From positions 36,891-81,629 of the forward strand of contig PLDW01000165.1 in assembly GCA_003136315.1 (NCBI GenBank): a DNA stretch of 44,739 nt, read 5' to 3'. Positions 16,436 through 25,286 of the stretch are shown piece by piece. Position 1 is the first letter of the stretch, and each line of letters begins with the position of its first letter. The stretch comes from Gemmataceae bacterium (lineage in GTDB: Bacteria > Planctomycetota > Planctomycetia > Gemmatales > Gemmataceae). A program made the translations under genes and the position numbers. The notes under the pieces are model-generated. The model was not told the DNA's origin. It saw only the letters and a list, made by a program, of their open reading frames with translations, and did no database searches.

Positions 16436-17542
16436 TTAGTTGCGCTTTGGCGCTGGACTTGTCGGAGTTTGAAGCTCAATCAATTTGTTGATCGCCTTTG
16501 AATGAAGCTCGAGGCGATCTTCGATTTTTTTCAGCCGGGTGATGGCGTCGTCCTCTCCTCCAGTCGATTGCGGTGTCGTCGACTGGAGACTGGCTGACGT
16601 CGAGGATGGAACTGCTGTGCCGCTCGACTGTGCCGCCATGTTCATCCGGGCACGTGCGAGAAGGGCGACGGCGAGTTGGAGGTCGTGCTCCGGGCACGCC
16701 TGAACTTGTTGCGTCGTTTGGAGCTGGGCGGATTGGGTTGACGCACTCGCCTGTGGCTGGACCACGAGCTGAGGTTGTGCGGAGTTCACTGTGACGAACT
16801 GTTGGGGGGACGCCATCTGAACGGTCCCGACGATCTGAGTCGTCGTCACCTGTTGCGGGGCCGCGACCACTTGAGGTGCGACCTGAAGAGTCGCAACTTG
16901 CGGGGCCGCGACCACCTGAGGTGCGACCTGAAGAGTCGCAACTTGAGGGGCTGCGACGAACTGCTGGGTGGCGACCTGCGGGGTCGCAACGAACTGCTGG
17001 GTGGTGACCTGCGGGGCCGCAACGATCTGTGGGGTTGCAACCACTTGCTGCGTGAAGGTCTGGGGTACGCTGATCAATTGTGGTGACGCCATCTGTGGGG
17101 CCGCAAACATGGTCGTTGCCGGCATCATCATCACCTGAGTCTGGACAGGCGAGACCAGTTGGTAGGAGACTTGGGGGGCGGCGACCATCTGAGGGGCAGC
17201 GAATGATTGAACCTGGGAGCATGTCAAGCAGGGGGTGTGGGTCACCCTTGTTGGAGTCTGCCCGGAATACGGGAAGCAGGTGGCCTTGGCCGCCGGAACT
17301 GTCCGGAAGACGATCTGGGGCGGAGGGCAGGAGACCACGATCCGGGGCGCACAGGGAAGACACGGTTGGGGGCAGGGTGTTGCGATGGGGGGGCACGGGG
17401 TCGAGCAGTCGTCTACAGTGGTCGTCGGCGAGGCAACCTTGGGGGGAGATGGTTGCGAAGGGGCCTGAGACAACCCGACCGCGGGCATCGCCGCGATCAG
17501 ACATACCGCGGCGCACAGACCGCCGCACAAGATTCGGGTCAT
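16436..17542 (-). CDS. Exported Val/Gln/Pro-rich repeat protein
   Basis: The 368-residue product starts with a signal peptide (MTRILCGGLCAAVCLIAAMP). A Cys-Pro block (CPPIATPCPQPCLPCAP) follows, then long repeats of the form QVVAAPQVATLQVAPQVVAA, some of which are exact 45-bp tandem duplicates (within about 16858-16945). The C-terminal 60 residues (DDAITRLKKIEDRLELHSKA, then INKLIELQTP) form a coiled coil. GAGGAT stands before the chosen ATG; in-frame starts at 17554 and 17614 fit worse. The arrangement of signal, Cys/Pro block, repeat and helix is shared with the neighbour at 14861-15868, pointing to common ancestry. Function unknown. Confidence 0.75.
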   Translation of the reverse strand: MTRILCGGLCAAVCLIAAMPAVGLSQAPSQPSPPKVASPTTTVDDCSTPCPPIATPCPQPCLPCAPRIVVSCPPPQIVFRTVPAAKATCFPYSGQTPTRVTHTPCLTCSQVQSFAAPQMVAAPQVSYQLVSPVQTQVMMMPATTMFAAPQMASPQLISVPQTFTQQVVATPQIVAAPQVTTQQFVATPQVATQQFVAAPQVATLQVAPQVVAAPQVATLQVAPQVVAAPQQVTTTQIVGTVQMASPQQFVTVNSAQPQLVVQPQASASTQSAQLQTTQQVQACPEHDLQLAVALLARARMNMAAQSSGTAVPSSTSASLQSTTPQSTGGEDDAITRLKKIEDRLELHSKAINKLIELQTPTSPAPKRN

Positions 17543-17702
17543 GGCAATCCTCATCTTCCTTGAGTGGGCCGACCGCACAGACCGTGGACGCGAAACGGCA
17601 CCGCGGTCGGTCACCCGGGTATCGTCCGGGTAACCGACCGCGGTTGAGGTAAGCGTAGGAAGATGGGTAGGCCAGTTGAGATAGGAAACAAGGTCTTGAG
17701 GG

Positions 17703-18374
17703 TTATTCCATCTTTTGAGGCGGTGGCAGCTTGGCGACCAGAGCCTTCAAGAGTTCGTTCTGGGCATTGAGAGCGTTGACGATCGCCTGGTTTGTCGTCG
17801 CGATGTCAGTCAAGGCGCCTGCAACAGTCCTCGCCGGAAGAGGAGCGGACTCCAACGATGTGATTGGGGCGTTAATGGTGCCTGTCGTTGGAGTTGTCGG
17901 TGGCTTCGTGCCCTTGACGAATGCAGCGAGGTTCGCATCGATGCTGGCAGTCGATGTGCGGATTGCCTTCACATCGGCACTAAGGGTGGCCAGTTGGGCG
18001 TTCGTGGCTGCGTTGCTCAACCCCCCGAGGAGTGAGCCCAGATCGATCGGGATGGATTGGGTGGTGGCCTGGGTCGTCGCCGGGGCGGTCGCAAGCTGGA
18101 GAGTGTAGGTCTGGGTCGTCACCGGGGCGGTCGCAAGCTGGAGAGTGTAGGTCTGGGTGGTGGCCTGGGTCGTCGTCGGGGCGGGTGCAAGCTGGAGAGT
18201 GAAGGTCTGGGGGGCGGCCGCGAACTGCGTGGTCACCCGAGTCGACTGGACGGTCTGGCCACCCGAGTGGTGGTGCTGATAGTAGCAATTCAAGAGCGGG
18301 TGGAAGGCAAAGACCGGGGCGGCACTCGCGAGAAGCCCAGCGATGGCCGACAAGAGACGAGCCCAATGCCACAT
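17703..18374 (-). CDS. Exported Thr/Gln repeat protein with helical tail
   Basis: The 223-residue product has a signal peptide (MWHWARLLSAIAGLLASAAP). A His-rich patch (YYQHHHSGG) follows, then four units of the type TYTLQLATAPVTTQ (about residues 46-105), repeated almost exactly at DNA level near 18080-18210. After that comes a helical region (ATLSADVKAIRTSTASIDAN) and a C-terminal helix ending KALVAKLPPPQKME. AGAGGG lies 8 bases before the ATG. It is the third member of the exported repeat cluster. The QLATAP units could form a beta-solenoid or an extended linker; this is inference. Confidence 0.72.
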   Translation of the reverse strand: MWHWARLLSAIAGLLASAAPVFAFHPLLNCYYQHHHSGGQTVQSTRVTTQFAAAPQTFTLQLAPAPTTTQATTQTYTLQLATAPVTTQTYTLQLATAPATTQATTQSIPIDLGSLLGGLSNAATNAQLATLSADVKAIRTSTASIDANLAAFVKGTKPPTTPTTGTINAPITSLESAPLPARTVAGALTDIATTNQAIVNALNAQNELLKALVAKLPPPQKME

Positions 18375-18559
18375 CGTTGAAACCCTCTTAGCTGTGTAAA
18401 AACGAAAAACATCGCTTCCGTGGGTATCGCGCCTGGGAGGCGATATCACTATACTTACCCGAAGTTGCCCAAAATCCCATCAAATCGAACACCCACTCAT
18501 CAGACACGGCAGTAAGAACTCTCCCCCAGGCGGTAGAACAGATACGTTCGGAGGTTCAA

Positions 18560-18805
18560 TCAGCCGGATTGGAGACGCGGTTCGCCGTGTTCCTCGATCG
18601 CCACCGGGTGGCCGACGAACTGCTGGCGGATTGCATCCTCCACGTCCCTCGAGGTCTGGTTCCCGTGGATCTGAATGGAGATTCCTCCCCCCCGATCCAG
18701 GCCGACCCCATAGCCAAAAATCGCCTTGCTCTGCAACAGTGTGTTCAGCCACTCCCGATGTTGATTGACGACCTGTTCCAACTCCTGCTGGGAGAACGTC
18801 TGCAC
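18560..18805 (-). CDS. Small protein resembling protease N-terminal domain
   Basis: This is an 81-residue protein from a GTG start with AAGGAG six bases upstream, so it is likely translated. The N-terminal half is helical (SQQELEQVVNQHREWLNTLL). The rest, AIFGYGVGLD...ISIQIHG...DAIRQQFVGHPVAIEE, matches the pattern of the N-terminal domain of the upstream protease (IVGVGVGFRE...EVAIKVLV...IPSTLSG.A..VQAVG). It begins 91 bases after that gene and on the same strand. It may be a free-standing copy of the prodomain that acts as chaperone or inhibitor; this is inference from the alignment and the pairing. There is no signal peptide. Confidence 0.65.
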   Translation of the reverse strand: MQTFSQQELEQVVNQHREWLNTLLQSKAIFGYGVGLDRGGGISIQIHGNQTSRDVEDAIRQQFVGHPVAIEEHGEPRLQSG

Positions 18806-18896
18806 GGAACTCTCCTTCGGGCGAGAATGGGGGAAGTCACTAACGTCCCAATGGCACTATACCTCCCCCAGACAGCCGCGCCTACCGATCACAACG

Positions 18897-20024
18897 TTAG
18901 CTGGCGAGGAACTCTCGGATGTCCAGGAGGTCGATCACATGCTGGATCAGGTTCCCGTAGGTCACGGAGTTGTCCGACGGTCCGGCGAAGAGGAGCGCGA
19001 CGGGTTGCTGCGTTCCGGCGGTCACGATCAACGACCCTGAGTCGCCCGGCATACTGAAGGGCCCTCCAAGCCCGGTGATCACGATCTGGTCCTGGAAGCT
19101 CAGTGTTTGACCCAACAGGTCGTAAAAAATGCTCAGGGTAAAACCCATACCTGTGATGGTACCCAGGGTTGACTGGGTGGTCCGACCGTTCTTCATCACT
19201 GTCATCCCCAGCGTAGCCTGAACCGGAGTCGGGTTCAGGGTATACGTCATGAAGCCCGCATCGACTCGCGCGGGGTTCGTCCAGGCGACCGCTGCATCGA
19301 CCAGGTTTCCGGTTGCCTGGAGTGGGACGAAGTTCTCAAGAAGCGCGATCTTGAGGTCAGCCGGTGTGGGACTTGGCACAGGATCACCAACCCCTGGCTG
19401 GATGATCGCGTCTCCGATTGTGGCCGTACCCTGAAGAGCAAGGACGTGGCTGTTACTCAGAATCACTCGTTTATTATTATTCAGCACCGCCACACAGCCG
19501 AGCGTGCCGGAACCCTGTAATTGAAAGTGGCCACACGAGACCCCGCACTTGACCGGCCGCGGATAGTACTGCGCGAAACTCTGCAGAACGGTCTCGCCGA
19601 CGGCCTGCACGTCGGTGGCGATGCCACTGAGCGTCGAGGGGATTTTGGCTGCTTCGTCGAGCTGCGCCAGAGCCTTTTTCTCCTTCACGAGCACCTTGAT
19701 AGCCACCTCGCTGCTGAGTCGATTATTCGTCTCTCGGAACCCGACACCGACGCCGACAATATTCTCCAGCCCAGACAGATTCGGATTGGTGGAAAGAAGT
19801 TGGACACCAGACTTGGCCGAAAAAATCCCCAGCTTCTGAATGAGTGCATCCCGGGCGGCGAAGAAGTCCTTGTGCGGGACGAACGTATCAGGGCTCGAGT
19901 ACGATTGGATGGACGCGGAAAGGCCAGTTGGACGACCGACCGGTGCGTTGAAATCGACATCAACGATCTTACCCGACGTCTTGGGGGCGTCTTCAGGAAG
20001 ATCACGAGTTGGTTGCTCGGGCAT
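18897..20024 (-). CDS. Trypsin-fold serine protease with N-terminal domain
   Basis: The chosen ATG gives 375 residues with AGGAGA upstream; extension to 20195 is not supported. Residues 85-145 form an alpha/beta domain with the VGVGFRE start. The protease domain (about 160-375) shows a plausible triad: H193 in LSNSHVLAL, D243 in LVDAAVA, and S329 in MPGDSGSLIV. The GDSGS box and the SNSHV box fit the chymotrypsin/NAL1-like clan rather than subtilisins. No signal peptide or membrane helix is seen, so the protein is probably cytoplasmic or leaves by another route. It is followed at once by the 81-residue mini-domain gene. The substrate is unknown. Confidence 0.78.
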   Translation of the reverse strand: MPEQPTRDLPEDAPKTSGKIVDVDFNAPVGRPTGLSASIQSYSSPDTFVPHKDFFAARDALIQKLGIFSAKSGVQLLSTNPNLSGLENIVGVGVGFRETNNRLSSEVAIKVLVKEKKALAQLDEAAKIPSTLSGIATDVQAVGETVLQSFAQYYPRPVKCGVSCGHFQLQGSGTLGCVAVLNNNKRVILSNSHVLALQGTATIGDAIIQPGVGDPVPSPTPADLKIALLENFVPLQATGNLVDAAVAWTNPARVDAGFMTYTLNPTPVQATLGMTVMKNGRTTQSTLGTITGMGFTLSIFYDLLGQTLSFQDQIVITGLGGPFSMPGDSGSLIVTAGTQQPVALLFAGPSDNSVTYGNLIQHVIDLLDIREFLAS

Positions 20025-20635
20025 GCACCATTCTCCTAGTTTGCAGTGGTAACGGGAAGCAGGTAATTGCCAGAAGAGGCAATTCCATCTCCTTGTACAC
20101 TGGGGGGGATGCCTTGGCAATAATAAAATGGGAAATTTGTGGCGAATCTGGCAATTGGGTAAACCCGTGCTTTTAACGCGGGCTTTCAGGCTCACTCGTC
20201 ACATCGGTGTTTTCGCCCCCCTCCCAGATTTCGTCTGAGTGACTGTTCTGGTAGTTGCCTGAACTTTTTGCGAATTCCAGTGAGACGCAAGACTGTTTTC
20301 CTTGCGGAATTCGTGTTTGGTCCAGCGAGAACTGTTGTCCTCGCACACCTCCCCACCCGCAATTTCCTTGGGAACGATCAGGACAGTCACTGAGACGATC
20401 GTATCGTACTTGATAGAATTAAATAATTAAAAAATAATAATCTTATAAATATTAAATCGATTTCACACCATTCACGCGAACCGTCACCCACGGTCGAGAC
20501 CTCTCTGGTCGTCGTGTCCTGAAGAAAGTCAAGGAGACACCCTCGACCCCGTGTGTTACCGGCAGGGGAGAGGCTTGGCAGGAAGTATTCCGGTATCCGA
20601 CTGCCCCTGTGGAGGTGTAGACAGGTTGGCAGCGG
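20025..20635. other. Intergenic stretch with AT-rich block
   Basis: No gene is supported in these 611 bases; minus-strand frames of 63 and 99 codons lack any family signal. A block at about 20398-20460 is strikingly AT-rich (AATTAAATAATTAAAAAATA) against the GC-rich background. It could be part of the promoter region of the protease gene or a remnant of foreign DNA. Confidence 0.5.
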
Positions 20636-21979
20636 TTAGCCCGCTGGGCCACCTCGCTCACTCCTCGCCACAACGACCGCGGTTGAGAGGTCAGCCGTGA
20701 CGTTGACCGCCGTCCGGCACATGTCGAGCACACGGTCGACACCGAGGACAATTGCGATTGCTCCGGCCGGGACGTCGAACTGGACCAAAATCAGACCGAT
20801 CAAAGGCAACGCTCCGCCCGGAACTCCGGCCATTCCGGTTGCAGTCAGAATGCACAGCACCAAAACCACCAGTTGCTGGTCTAACCCGAGCGAGCCGCCG
20901 AAGACCTGGACCAGGAACAGGACCGTGACCGACTCGAACAGGGCGGTTCCGTTATGGTTCATGGATGCGCTCAGCGGCAGGACGAAATTCGACACGTCCC
21001 GTGGAACCCCCAACTCCTCCTCCGCACAGCGAATCGCGACCGGCAGAGTGGCGCTGGAGGAACTGGTGCTGAATGCCGTCAGCATCGTCCCCTGGGCTTT
21101 CCGGAAGAACTCCCACGGAGACATCCCGCCGAGAAACTTCACCAGGAGCGGGAGAACGACGAACTGGTGGAGCGCCAGCCCCCCGACCACTGTGAGGACG
21201 AACGCCCCCAGGGCGATCAATAGCCGGTATCCGAACAGTGAGGTTGTCGAGAAAATCAGGCAGAATACCGCATACGGGGCCACCGTCATCGCCCAGCCGA
21301 TGATCACCTCCGCCACCCGGTTCACCCCCTCCAGAACATCGACCAGTGCCTTGGCCCGGTGGGGTTCGATGCGGGTCAGGGCAAATCCGACCATTAAAGC
21401 AGAACAGATTATCGCCAGCATGTCTTTTTCGACCATCGCCTTGAACGGATTGGCCGGGACGACATCGACGAAAGTCTGGACCCCGAACTCCTTCTTCTTG
21501 GCTGCGGCCAGCCGACCCTCGGCCTCGGCCCCAAACTGGGCCATCAGGCCGTCCTTCTGACCCCGCGCGTACTGCCCCGGCTCGATCACGTTCACCAGGG
21601 TGAGCCCAATGGCTGCGGCAAAGGCGGTTGTGATCATGAAGTAACCGACCGTCTTGGCCCCGATCCGGCCGACAGCGGCCGACCCCCCGAGACGGGTCAC
21701 GCCGAGGGCAAGAGAGGCGAACACGAGGGGGACGATCGCCATGAACAGGAGGTTCAGGAAGATGTCTCCAATCGGCTTGGTCACATTCTTCACGAGCCAG
21801 ACAACCCACCCTGGCGGCCCGGGTGGGATGGCTGCCGTAGCCCCGACGACCCCTGCCAGGGTGTTCTCGGGTGGCAATGGGGGCGGGGCGGTCAGGCCAT
21901 TGACCAGACACCCCACCAACGCCCCGAGGAGGAGCCCGGCCAGGATACGGGTATGCGGAACCGAGTGGGCGGCAGCCAT
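20636..21979 (-). CDS. Dicarboxylate/amino acid:cation symporter (DAACS)
   Basis: The product is 447 residues from an ATG with GGAG seven bases upstream. It has the DAACS (GltP/SstT-like) layout: about eight membrane helices, the Ser-rich reentrant hairpin SSSSATLP, the helix-7 motif NHNGTALFE, AGVPGGALPL in the second hairpin, and DRVLDMCRTAVNVTADL in helix 8. Two canonical positions differ: NxDGT reads NHNGT, and the usual GD after NV reads AD. Both lie near the cation and substrate sites, so coupling or specificity may differ. It imports an acidic or small amino acid or a dicarboxylate with Na+ or H+. It is divergent to pyrB. Confidence 0.88.
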   Translation of the reverse strand: MAAAHSVPHTRILAGLLLGALVGCLVNGLTAPPPLPPENTLAGVVGATAAIPPGPPGWVVWLVKNVTKPIGDIFLNLLFMAIVPLVFASLALGVTRLGGSAAVGRIGAKTVGYFMITTAFAAAIGLTLVNVIEPGQYARGQKDGLMAQFGAEAEGRLAAAKKKEFGVQTFVDVVPANPFKAMVEKDMLAIICSALMVGFALTRIEPHRAKALVDVLEGVNRVAEVIIGWAMTVAPYAVFCLIFSTTSLFGYRLLIALGAFVLTVVGGLALHQFVVLPLLVKFLGGMSPWEFFRKAQGTMLTAFSTSSSSATLPVAIRCAEEELGVPRDVSNFVLPLSASMNHNGTALFESVTVLFLVQVFGGSLGLDQQLVVLVLCILTATGMAGVPGGALPLIGLILVQFDVPAGAIAIVLGVDRVLDMCRTAVNVTADLSTAVVVARSERGGPAG

Positions 21980-22518
21980 CAATTGCTCCGGGATGGGTCG
22001 AGAGACGGGAACAGGATACTCACTGGGAAGTTGACAGTTCGCAGTTCGCAGTTTGCAGTTTGCAGCCCCAGACAGGTCGAGCAACGGGAACAGGATACTC
22101 ACCCAGACATCCCGCGATCAGCCTTGATCGCCAGACGGTGGCCGTTCCCGGGCCGTGCGGCTATCGTGTCGTAAGGCCGCTGACCCCTCCCTCCACCATT
22201 TCACCCATGATGTTCAACTTCCTCATCCGTAACGGTGGTGTTGTCGACGGGTTCGGGCCGATGCGAAAAGATTTAGAAGAAGAAATTAACCACAGAGACA
22301 CAGAGAACACAGAGGGAAGACAAACACAGAGAAAGAGAAAATAATTTTGGTATTACTCAGTATTGTTTTATCTCTGTGTTCTCTGTGCCTCTGTGGTTAA
22401 AATCGCCTTAATATCTGTATTACTTTGGTATGACTCGGTATTGTTTTATCTCTGTGTTCTCTGTGTCTCTGTGGTTAATATTGTCTTAATAATGCTCATC
22501 CCGAGAGCGGAGCCATTC
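21980..22518. repeat. Divergent intergenic region with direct and inverted repeats
   Basis: Several repeats fill this gap. CGGGAACAGGATACTCAC occurs at 22006-22023 and again at 22085-22102. Tandem GCAGTTTGCAGTT-like units lie at about 22031-22066. A 78-bp tandem duplication lies at about 22346-22423 and 22424-22501, each copy holding CTCTGTGTTCTCTGTG..TCTGTGGTTAA. An inverted copy (AACCACAGAGACACAGAG) lies near 22288. Promoters for both flanking genes must lie here, but none stands out. Confidence 0.75.
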
Positions 22519-23433
22519 ATGAAGCATTTGCTCGGGCTCGAAGACCTGTCGGCCGATGAGATCACTCGCATTCTTAATGATGCCGAGGGGTTCGTCGGGG
22601 TCGGGGTCGGGACGATCCCGAAGCGGGACGACCTCAAGGGGAAGGTCGTTGCGAACCTGTTTTTCGAGCCTTCGACCCGGACCCGGGTGAGTTTCGGACT
22701 GGCCGCCCGCCGACTCGGAGCCGAAACCCTCGATTTTTCTCCTGGTGGATCGAGCACGGCCAAGGGCGAAACGTTCATTGATACAGCAAAGAACATCGAA
22801 GCGATGGGTGTCAACGCGATGGTGATCCGTCACTCGTCACCGGGTGCTCCGCATGTCCTCACCCGGCATCTGCTCCCACATGTTCATGTCGTGAATGCCG
22901 GGGATGGTGCCCACGAGCACCCAACCCAGGGGTTGCTCGACATACTCACCATCCGTCAGCGGAAGCGGCGAGTTGCCGGGCTGACGGTCGGGCTGGTGGG
23001 GGATATCGCCCACAGTCGGGTGGCCCGGAGTAACATCCACGGACTGACGAAACTCGGTGCGAAGGTGATCGTCTGCGGGCCAACGACTCTCGTTCCGTCC
23101 GAGGTGGCCGGGCTTGGGGTCGAAATCACCCACGATCTGGATGCGATCCTCCCCCGATGCGATGTGCTCAACCTGCTCCGCATCCAGTTCGAGCGACAAC
23201 GGAGCGGGCTGTTCCCATCCATCCGGGAATATCGGTTGCTATTCGGGATGGATGGCGACCGGATGCGACGAGCGAAGCCGGACGTACTGCTCCTGGCTCC
23301 GGGTCCGATCAACCGCGGGGTCGAGATTACCCCGGATGCGGCCGACGGCCCAAACTCGGCCATCCTCGATCAGGTAACAAACGGCCTTGCCGTTCGGATG
23401 GCAGTATTGAGCCTGCTGTGCGGGGAGGGCTAA
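22519..23433 (+). CDS. pyrB: Aspartate carbamoyltransferase catalytic subunit
   Basis: The 304-residue protein condenses carbamoyl phosphate and L-aspartate to N-carbamoyl-aspartate, the committed step of pyrimidine synthesis. The family motifs are intact: FFEPSTRTR (48-56) for carbamoyl phosphate; S80 and K83 (SSTAKGE), which reach across the trimer interface; [10 protein letters not shown] (132-141); and [12 protein letters not shown] (161-172). The length is normal. GGAG lies six bases before the ATG. An upstream frame extends to 22363 but runs through repeat DNA and gives a hydrophobic, unrelated peptide, so it is rejected. No pyrC, carA or pyrI is adjacent. Confidence 0.95.
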   Translation: MKHLLGLEDLSADEITRILNDAEGFVGVGVGTIPKRDDLKGKVVANLFFEPSTRTRVSFGLAARRLGAETLDFSPGGSSTAKGETFIDTAKNIEAMGVNAMVIRHSSPGAPHVLTRHLLPHVHVVNAGDGAHEHPTQGLLDILTIRQRKRRVAGLTVGLVGDIAHSRVARSNIHGLTKLGAKVIVCGPTTLVPSEVAGLGVEITHDLDAILPRCDVLNLLRIQFERQRSGLFPSIREYRLLFGMDGDRMRRAKPDVLLLAPGPINRGVEITPDAADGPNSAILDQVTNGLAVRMAVLSLLCGEG

Positions 23434-23456
23434 CACAGTCCCGGCGCTGGACGCGG

Positions 23457-24893
23457 TCACAGTTCCCGACGAAGGAGCGTTTTCACTTCCCGGATGCGGC
23501 CCCGGACAGCCTCCTCTTCAGCGGAGTCTTCCCGGATCAGAGCACCCTGATCATCGGCGGCGTTGTCCACATAGTGGAACGCCAGTGTAACATCCGATGA
23601 GGTCGTCCCCGCCGAATGGAGGCTGAATTCCTCAATGACGACCTCGGAGCGGTATTTCCGCACCAGAAACGAGAATAGCGTCAGCCCGAGCCACAGCGGG
23701 TTGAACATACGGGTGAACCTCCACAGAAGGTGGCCGCGTTTGGGCGGTTCCAACAATTTTTGAGCCAAGAAGCGGAGCCGAGGGCGATGGCTCCAGTAGG
23801 CGGCCAACTCTTTGGCATATAGAATAACCCGAGTTCCGCTGACTGATGCAACAACATCTTGATAAAAATATTCGTTTAAACTATCGCTATAGACCCTTCC
23901 ATTTCTGTGATTAATTCCTATTGTATACGTCACAATCTGATATTGCCCCAAAACGATAACCATGACGTTCGATCGAGCGCATCGGAACGCTCCATCATGG
24001 CCCACTCGCATCTGAGCGCCGTATATCTCGTCCTCCTCGTCGACAAAGGCTGGCCCGACAAATACCAGAGGTGTTCCCCACCCGGGCAATACTCCGCCGC
24101 CGGCAGTGGAAGCTGACACCTGGGTGTGCCGCCGGACGCGCCGGAGGGCGGCCTGGCGGAGGGCTTTTCGATCGTTCCGGATACACACCGCGACTTCCTC
24201 GTCGGTGCTAGTCGTGATCAACTGGTAGATCAGAAGACCGATCCCCCCCACGAAGAGCAGCATTCCGCCGAGGATGGCTGGCAGTATCGTTAGCCCGCAA
24301 GAGAAGAACCCGGAGATGAACCCGCCGACGATCACCGGAATGACCATTGAGATCATTCTGATTGGCGCCTCGATGTCGGCGATGAAATACTCCTCAATAC
24401 GCCTTCGGAAGGAATAACTGCGGTCGACAGTGGGGGCATCCTCGTCCTCCTCAGACGGTGTCGTCTCCGAACCGGGGATTCGGCTAATGACTCGCGTGGT
24501 CCCAGGGTGTGGTTGAAGTTCGGAGCCTCCTCCGGATCTACCCCCACGCTGAGCAGTACCGCGATCTGATGGTGCTTGCGGGGGGACCGGCACGTCGTCC
24601 CAATTGGGACCAGGGGCTGGCGCGGTCGTCTGCTGCGGATGCCCGGTCGAGCCCTGGGGCCACCACACGGGGTCTGGGGCTGTGGCCGGTTGTTGCGGAG
24701 GCGACGGCACATCCGGTAAATCCAAATCACTCAAGGGGTCAGGGGCTTCCGAGTCGGTCGAGCCTGCACCGATCTCGGGCAATCTGAACGAGGTTCCGCA
24801 TTTCTTGCATTTGACAGACCGCCCTGCCAGTTGCTCCTGATATTTCGCCTTGTGGGTACACTGGGGGCAGTTTGTGCGATAGGTTTGCGGCAC
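23457..24893 (-). CDS. Zinc-ribbon membrane protein
   Basis: The 478-residue product opens with a four-Cys zinc ribbon of the MJ0042 type (CPQCTHKAKYQEQLAG, then VKCKKCGTSF, residues 9-36). A disordered Pro/Gly/Ser-rich stretch (about 45-150) follows. Two membrane helices lie near 180-230 (MVIPVIVGGFISGFFSCGL; ILGGMLLFVGGIGLLIYQL). The soluble C-terminal domain (about 235-460) has no motif I recognise and ends in charged helices. The start is GTG with GGAAAC upstream. The layout suggests a membrane-bound cytosolic sensor or adaptor. Its 3' end meets pyrB convergently with 23 bases between the stops. Confidence 0.72.
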   Translation of the reverse strand: MPQTYRTNCPQCTHKAKYQEQLAGRSVKCKKCGTSFRLPEIGAGSTDSEAPDPLSDLDLPDVPSPPQQPATAPDPVWWPQGSTGHPQQTTAPAPGPNWDDVPVPPQAPSDRGTAQRGGRSGGGSELQPHPGTTRVISRIPGSETTPSEEDEDAPTVDRSYSFRRRIEEYFIADIEAPIRMISMVIPVIVGGFISGFFSCGLTILPAILGGMLLFVGGIGLLIYQLITTSTDEEVAVCIRNDRKALRQAALRRVRRHTQVSASTAGGGVLPGWGTPLVFVGPAFVDEEDEIYGAQMRVGHDGAFRCARSNVMVIVLGQYQIVTYTIGINHRNGRVYSDSLNEYFYQDVVASVSGTRVILYAKELAAYWSHRPRLRFLAQKLLEPPKRGHLLWRFTRMFNPLWLGLTLFSFLVRKYRSEVVIEEFSLHSAGTTSSDVTLAFHYVDNAADDQGALIREDSAEEEAVRGRIREVKTLLRREL

Positions 24894-25286
24894 GGGTTGT
24901 TTCCAGTTTGGTCAGGGTTAGCAAAGGATGGGTTATGACAAATCGCTCATTTTCGGTTGCTCAATCTCATCTTGATTTCACATATTCGCTTTGTCTCTGG
25001 CAATTCCGAGGATTGATCAGGCTTCTCCAAGGCGAGCAGTGAGTGGAATTCTCCCCACTTCCCAGGGTTTCGCAGGAAGACCGGCTCCACCCTGGGCTGC
25101 TATGAAAATAGCGGTCCCAAGGGTATAAATTGAGAGCGGGCGCGAAATAATTAAGGTGGGCTCTCAATTTTCATGCGTTCCGGGTGATCACCGATCATGA
25201 CCACTATTGTCCAGAGCCGCGTTCCGGGCTCCAATCCCTATCATCTGCTGCCCGTGACTGTGGGAGATTTCCTTCTGCCTGTCGCC
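24894..25286. other. Intergenic stretch with one inverted repeat
   Basis: Nothing coding is supported here. AAATTGAGAGC at 25127-25137 pairs perfectly with GCTCTCAATTT at 25160-25170 around a 22-nt AT-rich loop. It lies about 120 bases downstream of the TIR gene and could end its transcript or be an operator for the gene starting at 24893. Confidence 0.5.

Noticed and set aside
16840..17060. Regular repeats that might be a CRISPR array
   Set aside because: Units are contiguous, in frame and encode the QVVAAPQVATLQ repeats; there are no unique spacers.
22363..22518. 52-residue N-terminal extension of PyrB
   Set aside because: It is translated from tandem repeat DNA, is unlike the family, and a good ribosome binding site stands before 22519.
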